DNA from: Sternotherus odoratus
Taxonomy: Eukaryota > Chordata > Testudines > Kinosternidae
Direction of reading: 5' to 3'
DNA length: 64,000 nt
NCBI GenBank assembly: GCA_032164245.1
Contig: JAVMKO010000003.1
Location: 11,728,651 to 11,792,650, forward strand
Shown here: positions 58,941-64,000 of the stretch, piece after piece
How positions within the stretch are numbered: the stretch's first letter is position 1
How the letters are laid out: every line of letters starts with the position of its first letter
Translations under genes and position numbers: made by a program
The notes under the pieces: generated by a model
Told to the model about the DNA's origin: nothing
The model's input: only the letters and a program-made list of their open reading frames with translations
Databases searched by the model: none

Positions 58941-59126
<186 letters not shown>

Positions 59127-59217
59127 TCAAAGGTCACCAATACAGGAGAGCCAAACATTGACTCTGGCCTTGTCTGTCTCCGGGAATAGCCCTGATTCAG
59201 CAAACCATGTAGCCTTA

Positions 59218-59400
59218 GGCCTGGACAAAGACACACAGGGGTTTGCTTTGACTGAGCTAATGGAGGTTTATTCCTGCACGCTCCTTTCTACACACAGAGG
59301 TCAGCACCCCTGTAACTACACCGAAAGCTGGCAACTGATTACTACGCAAGGCTATTCCAAAGTGTAGACGAGGCCTATGGGTGGAGTCCAGGATAATCTG
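59218..59400. repeat. Possible decayed MITE ('gtctacac' type)
   Basis: 'tgtagacgaggcct' on the right and 'ggcctggacaaagacac' on the left form a poor inverted pair enclosing 'ctacaccgaaagctggcaac'. It resembles other short chelonian elements ending in 'gtagac'. Low confidence. Confidence 0.35.
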
Positions 59401-59639
59401 GACTAGTTCAAAACAAACTGCACTAATGTCTACGCTAGGATTTTCCACGAACGCAGCCACACTCGTGGCGGAAATCACAGAGCAGCCAAGGCTTAAATGT
59501 ATGTGTAAGGGGAGCGATAAGGTAGTGGAGTGTCATGGAGATGGGCCCAGCTCAAAATCACACCTCCTAAACCCTCTCTCCACAGGGAGTTCAGCGCTGG
59601 ACTCAAACCTCATGGCTGCCCCTTGTATCTAAAATGAGC

Positions 59640-60000
59640 CAAACCTCAGTACCCCAGGCCCAAACTTCCTTAGACTCTGGGATCACTTAGATCCAGTTAC
59701 GCACACTGCAGCTTCGTCCCATCTCTAATTTCTCTAGCTGCTGTATCAGTAGCTGTGAGGGAGAGGATTTGTTTATCACCAATAACATTTCCAGCTATAA
59801 ACAGCTCTAAATACCCTTCACAGCATCTACTTAGCACCTATGACAGTCATCATCTTGGCCGACATATAGGGGATTGAACCAGAGACCTCTAGAGCTAAAT
59901 GTGTGAGCAGCTATAGTCTGAGCCAGTGCTCTTTAGCAATAGCTGTAACACACTCATATCCTCTGCAGATCGGGCACGGAGTGGGACCTGTAACACGCTC
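59640..60000. other. RCAN2 intron, unassigned
   Basis: No RCAN2 exon. 'ggggattgaaccagagacctct' near 59869 resembles tRNA-derived SINE text, but the rest of a SINE is not clear. Confidence 0.35.
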
Positions 60001-60230
60001 AGCAATGGGTTACACACTTATGTAGCACTTTGGATTTTCTAAGTGCTCTGTGCACATTCATTACTTAACTCTCCAAGTTCCCCTGTGAAGTAGGTCAGTG
60101 TTGTGGAGGGGGAAATGGGGCAGAGAAGTGAAATGACTTGCCCACAGCCCCAGAGTAAGAGTCAGACTCAGAACTCCGTAATTCCTAGCTCCAAGTCCTG
60201 TGCACCATCTCCTAAACAATGCTGCCTCTG
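60001..60230. repeat. MIR-like SINE copy
   Basis: Contains 'gtagcactttggattttcta', 'gggaaatggggcagagaagtg', 'aaatgacttgcccacagccc' and ends 'acaatgctgcctctg', the complete MIR-type order. Confidence 0.7.
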
Positions 60231-60764
60231 TTCAGTGTGGTACATGGGGCTGTAGCTACGGTAAGAATAATGGGGTGGAATTAAGAAAAAGTAAATTTAA
60301 GAAGGATAACAGGAAAAGATTCCAATGGGGAGATCTGAGAGACACTGGCCTTGTCTCCCCAAGGAAGCAGGGGAAGTGTCATGGCTTGGCTGTTAAAACA
60401 GCTGAAGAAAGTACTAGAAAATGTGTTGTAGCGATCAATCCTGGCCTGGCAGGGGCAGAAAAGCTGACCTATTGGAATAGGTCATTTCCATCTTCTATGC
60501 CTGCAAACACCAGTGCACTTTATTAAAGTTTGACAAATTGGCTTATTAAGACCCTGACAAACACTATGATTAGCTGCTGACAAACACTACTACATGTTTG
60601 ACAAACTATGCTTATACGACTGCTTTGAATTAAGAGTGGCCATTGCAAATTTACTATCAATACTCTAGAGCGAGGCACCATATAGCTAGGTAAGATGGAA
60701 CCCCACAATCCCATTTGCCATAGAATAAATTATTAATAATACTTATTATTTGGATTGTGGTAGT

Positions 60765-60860
60765 GCCTAGTAGCCCTAGTCATGAACCAGGCCCTCATTG
60801 TATTATAGAAACACAAAACCAAAAGATGGTCCCCTGCCAGGTTTTATAAATTACTGAGCC
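60765..60860 (+). repeat. MIR/CORE-SINE-like copy
   Basis: 'gtgcctagtagccctagtcatgaaccagg' and 'aaaagatggtcccctgcc' match the family at 33425-33540. Confidence 0.6.
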
Positions 60861-61679
60861 TGATCCCAAAACTCTTCATTCACATGATTCTTTACCCACA
60901 CCTTTTTGAATAAAAGGTTTCAGGATTGGGTCCCTATCATTCCAGGTAACTCCGTGCCTGCTACGAGGAAAGCATGGTGTTTGTGCTGGTTTGCTGTTCA
61001 TCCCAGTGAGGTTTATAGGCCTGGGATTAGAGGACAGGGTGCAGTTTTATCTGGAGGTGGGAGGCAACTTTATAACTAAGACAGTGAATAACTACTATAA
61101 ATTAGGCTTCTTGCTGCAAGAGATATTTTATTGCTGTGATCCCATTAATGCTGACATTAAACTTCTCTATTTTTGGCAAACTTTTTCCTGGATCCAGATT
61201 GAGTAAAACACTCTGGGGTTTGTTGAGATGCTAAAATGTAAAAAGAGAAACAGCTTGGTCATGCTGTATGAAGAAATTATACGGTTTTACTTTGCCTATT
61301 TTCCCTGCAGGCTGCAGCTAATTTCTCAGCTATGGGCTGACGTCAATGCTGCCAACCGGCACTGAGGGGCACATTGGTCACTGTCAGCTGCAAACAGCTC
61401 TATGGTGCAGTGCACACACAAAGCTGGGTCATTTCTTATCACACCATGTACAGTAACTCACATTCACTGTCCTCTTAAAGGTAATAATCCCAGTTCTGAT
61501 GCCACATTCTTTTATGCTCAAATTCTTCCCCAAAGGTTTCTTTCCACTGAAAAAGAGAAGTGGAAATAACTAAAGACACTGGGACAAACATTCAGAAGCC
61601 TCTGGCACAAGTAACTGCAGCAGCAATTAATGTCACTTGAACGAATCAGGATTCAGTGCTCCCATAAATTGGTTCTGAA
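60861..61679. other. RCAN2 intron, unassigned
   Basis: No exon or confident repeat recognised. Confidence 0.35.
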
Positions 61680-62640
61680 GGTGTCCAAGTGAAGAACAGT
61701 TACTTGCCCTACAATAACTGAGATTCTTTGAGGTGCTGTAGGCAGCGTGGATCCTACTGTAGGAACACAAACACCGCACGCACATGACACCAGATTTTTC
61801 TTGATAAGCAGTGTCCGTTAGGGCCATTCATACTGCCAGTGCCTGTGCTACTGCAGAAGGCCATAAAGGGCAGGGGTCTGTCGCGATCCTCCCACAGTTC
61901 CCCCCACAGTTCAAAGCCTATGTGGCTGAAGACTCTGAAAAGTGGGAATGGAGGGCTGGTTGTGGGATGCAAACTGACTACACCATCCCAAAAAACAGTG
62001 AAGAGTATTTTTCTTCACATATTTGTCAGTGTGGACCCCACTGTAGGTGACAGACAAGTAGTATTCCTCCACTTCCCCCGTTCAGCTCCATCAGTCAACC
62101 AGAGATTAAAATACTGCTGTCGTGAACATGGCCTTTGATTTGGCTGCCATGTCAAATGCATAATGCTTAACAAAAGTTAGCAGGTGATGCTGATTTGCTG
62201 CCCTGTAGATCTGAGAGATCAGCATGTTTCTGAAGTGAGTAGAAGATGGTGCCTATGCCCTGGTGGAAAGTGCCTTGACATTCGGAGGGAGAGGCTCGCC
62301 AGCCGGCTGACAGCCAGTGGAAATACACTGCATAATCCACTTAAAGGATTCTCTGGGACAAGACAGCCTTTCAAGGTACCAGATATAGCCACGAAGGGGT
62401 GGGGAGAGAACCCAAAACCTTAGTCCTGCTGAGGTAATACAGAAAGGCTCTATACTGAATATGGAGCTTCTTTTCTCCCAGCATTGAGCGCAGTTTCAAG
62501 AAGATGCCTGATTGGGTAATGGACTGATTCAGCTGAACCACCTTAGGGATGACTTTGAGGTAGTTTCACCACCATCCCTTTGGAAGGATGTGTAAAACAA
62601 TCCAGACATAAATGCTTGGAACTTGCTGACTGACTGTCCA
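61680..62640. repeat. Probable interspersed repeat, family uncertain
   Basis: 'acttgccctacaataactg' with 'gattctttgaggtgctgtag' and 'ggtctgtcgcgatcctccc' reads like a multicopy reptile retroelement segment, possibly the non-coding end of a DIRS- or LTR-type element. Frames near 61840 and 62200 show no conserved domain. Confidence 0.35.
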
Positions 62641-64000
62641 TGCTGACATAATGGCCATGAGAATATCTGTTTTGATGGTAAGGTGGGATTGTGATGCTGG
62701 CAGACCAGGAGCTAGCTCATGCCAAGACCCCTAGACCTCAACACTGACAAATGCAGAGCTGGAAACCAGTCTGGCTCACCTGTGTGTTAGTATTGTTAAA
62801 CTAGGTATGAGGTTTATAAAAATGTATTTAGTGTTTTGGACTTTGTGAAATGCTTTATGAGTTGCTGCGTGCATTAATCTCACTTATTGTATCTGTATAA
62901 TGTTATATTGTCATATTTAAGTGGTCAAACTATAAACCACAGGAGAAAAGCATTAACAAGTATGAAATACTGGTTTGCCACAGGTGTATCTCTTGCCCAA
63001 AAGAAGACCCACAGATCCCAGACAAACCATTGTAGAACATCAGAGGACAAAAGTCTATGTTGATTGCACCCCTCCACACCAATGAAGAGGAGATGTGCAG
63101 GTGGACTCGTCCCATCAGCTTGAACTCTGGGGGAAAGGAATAAAAATCCCTGACAAGAAACTATCTTTATGTTGCTTGGACTCTGTAGTAACTGCTCCTG
63201 CTTGGTTAAAAAATAGGACATCTGGTCACCCTATCTAGATGGGGCATACATGGAGCTCAGCCACAAATATAAAGGTTATAGAAGAAGTCTGGCAAGTGGC
63301 ATCTCACATGCATACTGACATATGGCCTAATAACACTGTCATTGTTGGTTTCACTTATATGTTAAGCACCAGTGAAGGGATAAGACCCTGTCCTCTGCTA
63401 GGTAAGCTCTTGCTGATCTGGAGTCAATCAGAGCACCTCTGAACTGTATTGTCCAATGATTACTCAGTTCACTGAAGTCAAAAATCAAAGCTCAGAAGTG
63501 GGTCTGAAGATACCCATATGTTTTCAGAGTTTAAGCCCGAGCTAAGAACTAAGGGGTTGGACCCCTGGCCATGGATGGGAAGAGGGAAATGAAGCATGGA
63601 GTGCATGCACAGCCCTGATGGACACTACTAGCCAAGAAAAATCCAGTGTTGCATGCTTGTGGTTCCTGCACACCTAGCGTGGGACCCACACTGACACAAA
63701 CTCAGAGAGGAACCTCAGTTATGCCAACAATTAATCGTGGACCAAAATATGGAAGCCTTGTTAAGGCTGGACTGAAAATTAGGCCAATATAACTTAAGTT
63801 ATTGGAACACAGTCATGTACAATCAACAGGATTTTTATAAAAATAGAATCTGGTGCTACATTTAATTGTTATTTAGGTCTTTAAAGAGAATACTACTAAG
63901 GGACTATTAATAGCTCAGATACCAAGGTAATAAATACAGGATGAAAAAGACAGATCTTCCCACTTTTAAAGGGAGACTGAGGCGAAAAATCACGGGCCAA
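62641..64000. other. RCAN2 intron, partly repetitive
   Basis: 'atagggtgaccagatgtcc' appears inverted at about 63212-63236, one end of the same MITE family as 12970-13090, with no partner end visible. No RCAN2 exon was found to the end of the window. Confidence 0.4.

Overview
The window is nuclear DNA from a sauropsid vertebrate, most likely a turtle. The inference rests on intron-rich vertebrate genes, two CpG-island promoters, and a repeat fauna typical of chelonians: CR1 LINE fragments, hAT elements with 8-bp duplications, Tigger-like and long-hairpin elements, and a DIRS-type tyrosine-recombinase retrotransposon. Nothing bacterial, organellar or intact-viral was seen.

Three protein-coding genes can be supported. 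ENPP4 lies on the + strand: a 5' UTR exon ending at 10320 and coding exons 14673-15543, 16572-16742 and 20154-20515, with every junction in phase and 452 aa predicted. ENPP5 lies on the - strand and converges on it: coding exons 36999-36171, 32167-31991 and 27172-26787, 463 aa, with its promoter most likely in the CpG island near 44 kb. The last coding exon of RCAN2 is at 59101-58941 on the - strand; the rest of that gene is beyond the right edge. The order ENPP4(+) / ENPP5(-) / RCAN2(-) matches human chromosome 6p21.1-p12. ENPP4 and ENPP5 are paralogous membrane ectonucleotidases of the alkaline-phosphatase superfamily, share the same exon boundaries, and keep all visible metal-binding and catalytic residues.

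Layout: 1-6.3 kb is repeat-rich (CR1, two hAT derivatives, a Tigger-like element nested in CR1). 6.75-9.76 kb holds a (CA)n tract fused to a 2.9-kb minisatellite of about 56 copies of a 52-bp unit, which ends at the edge of the ENPP4 CpG island (9.78-10.42 kb). 10.3-20.5 kb is ENPP4. 20.5-26.7 kb is the convergent intergenic gap. 26.8-44.1 kb is ENPP5; its introns contain a broken Charlie8/GTF2IRD2-type hAT transposon, a long-TIR element, a foldback element with a 13-bp duplication, two interrupted CR1 copies and a DIRS remnant. 43.48-44.88 kb holds two further G/C-rich minisatellites flanking the ENPP5 CpG island. 44.9-58.9 kb has no confident gene apart from the probable RCAN2 3' UTR, and 59.1-64 kb is RCAN2 intron with repeats.

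The most unusual signals are the minisatellites beside both ENPP promoters, the autonomous-type hAT copy together with four related short elements, the Tigger-like element with an internal GC-rich tandem array, the foldback element, and weak evidence for a divergent + strand transcript from the ENPP5 island. I did not find a convincing undescribed biological system.
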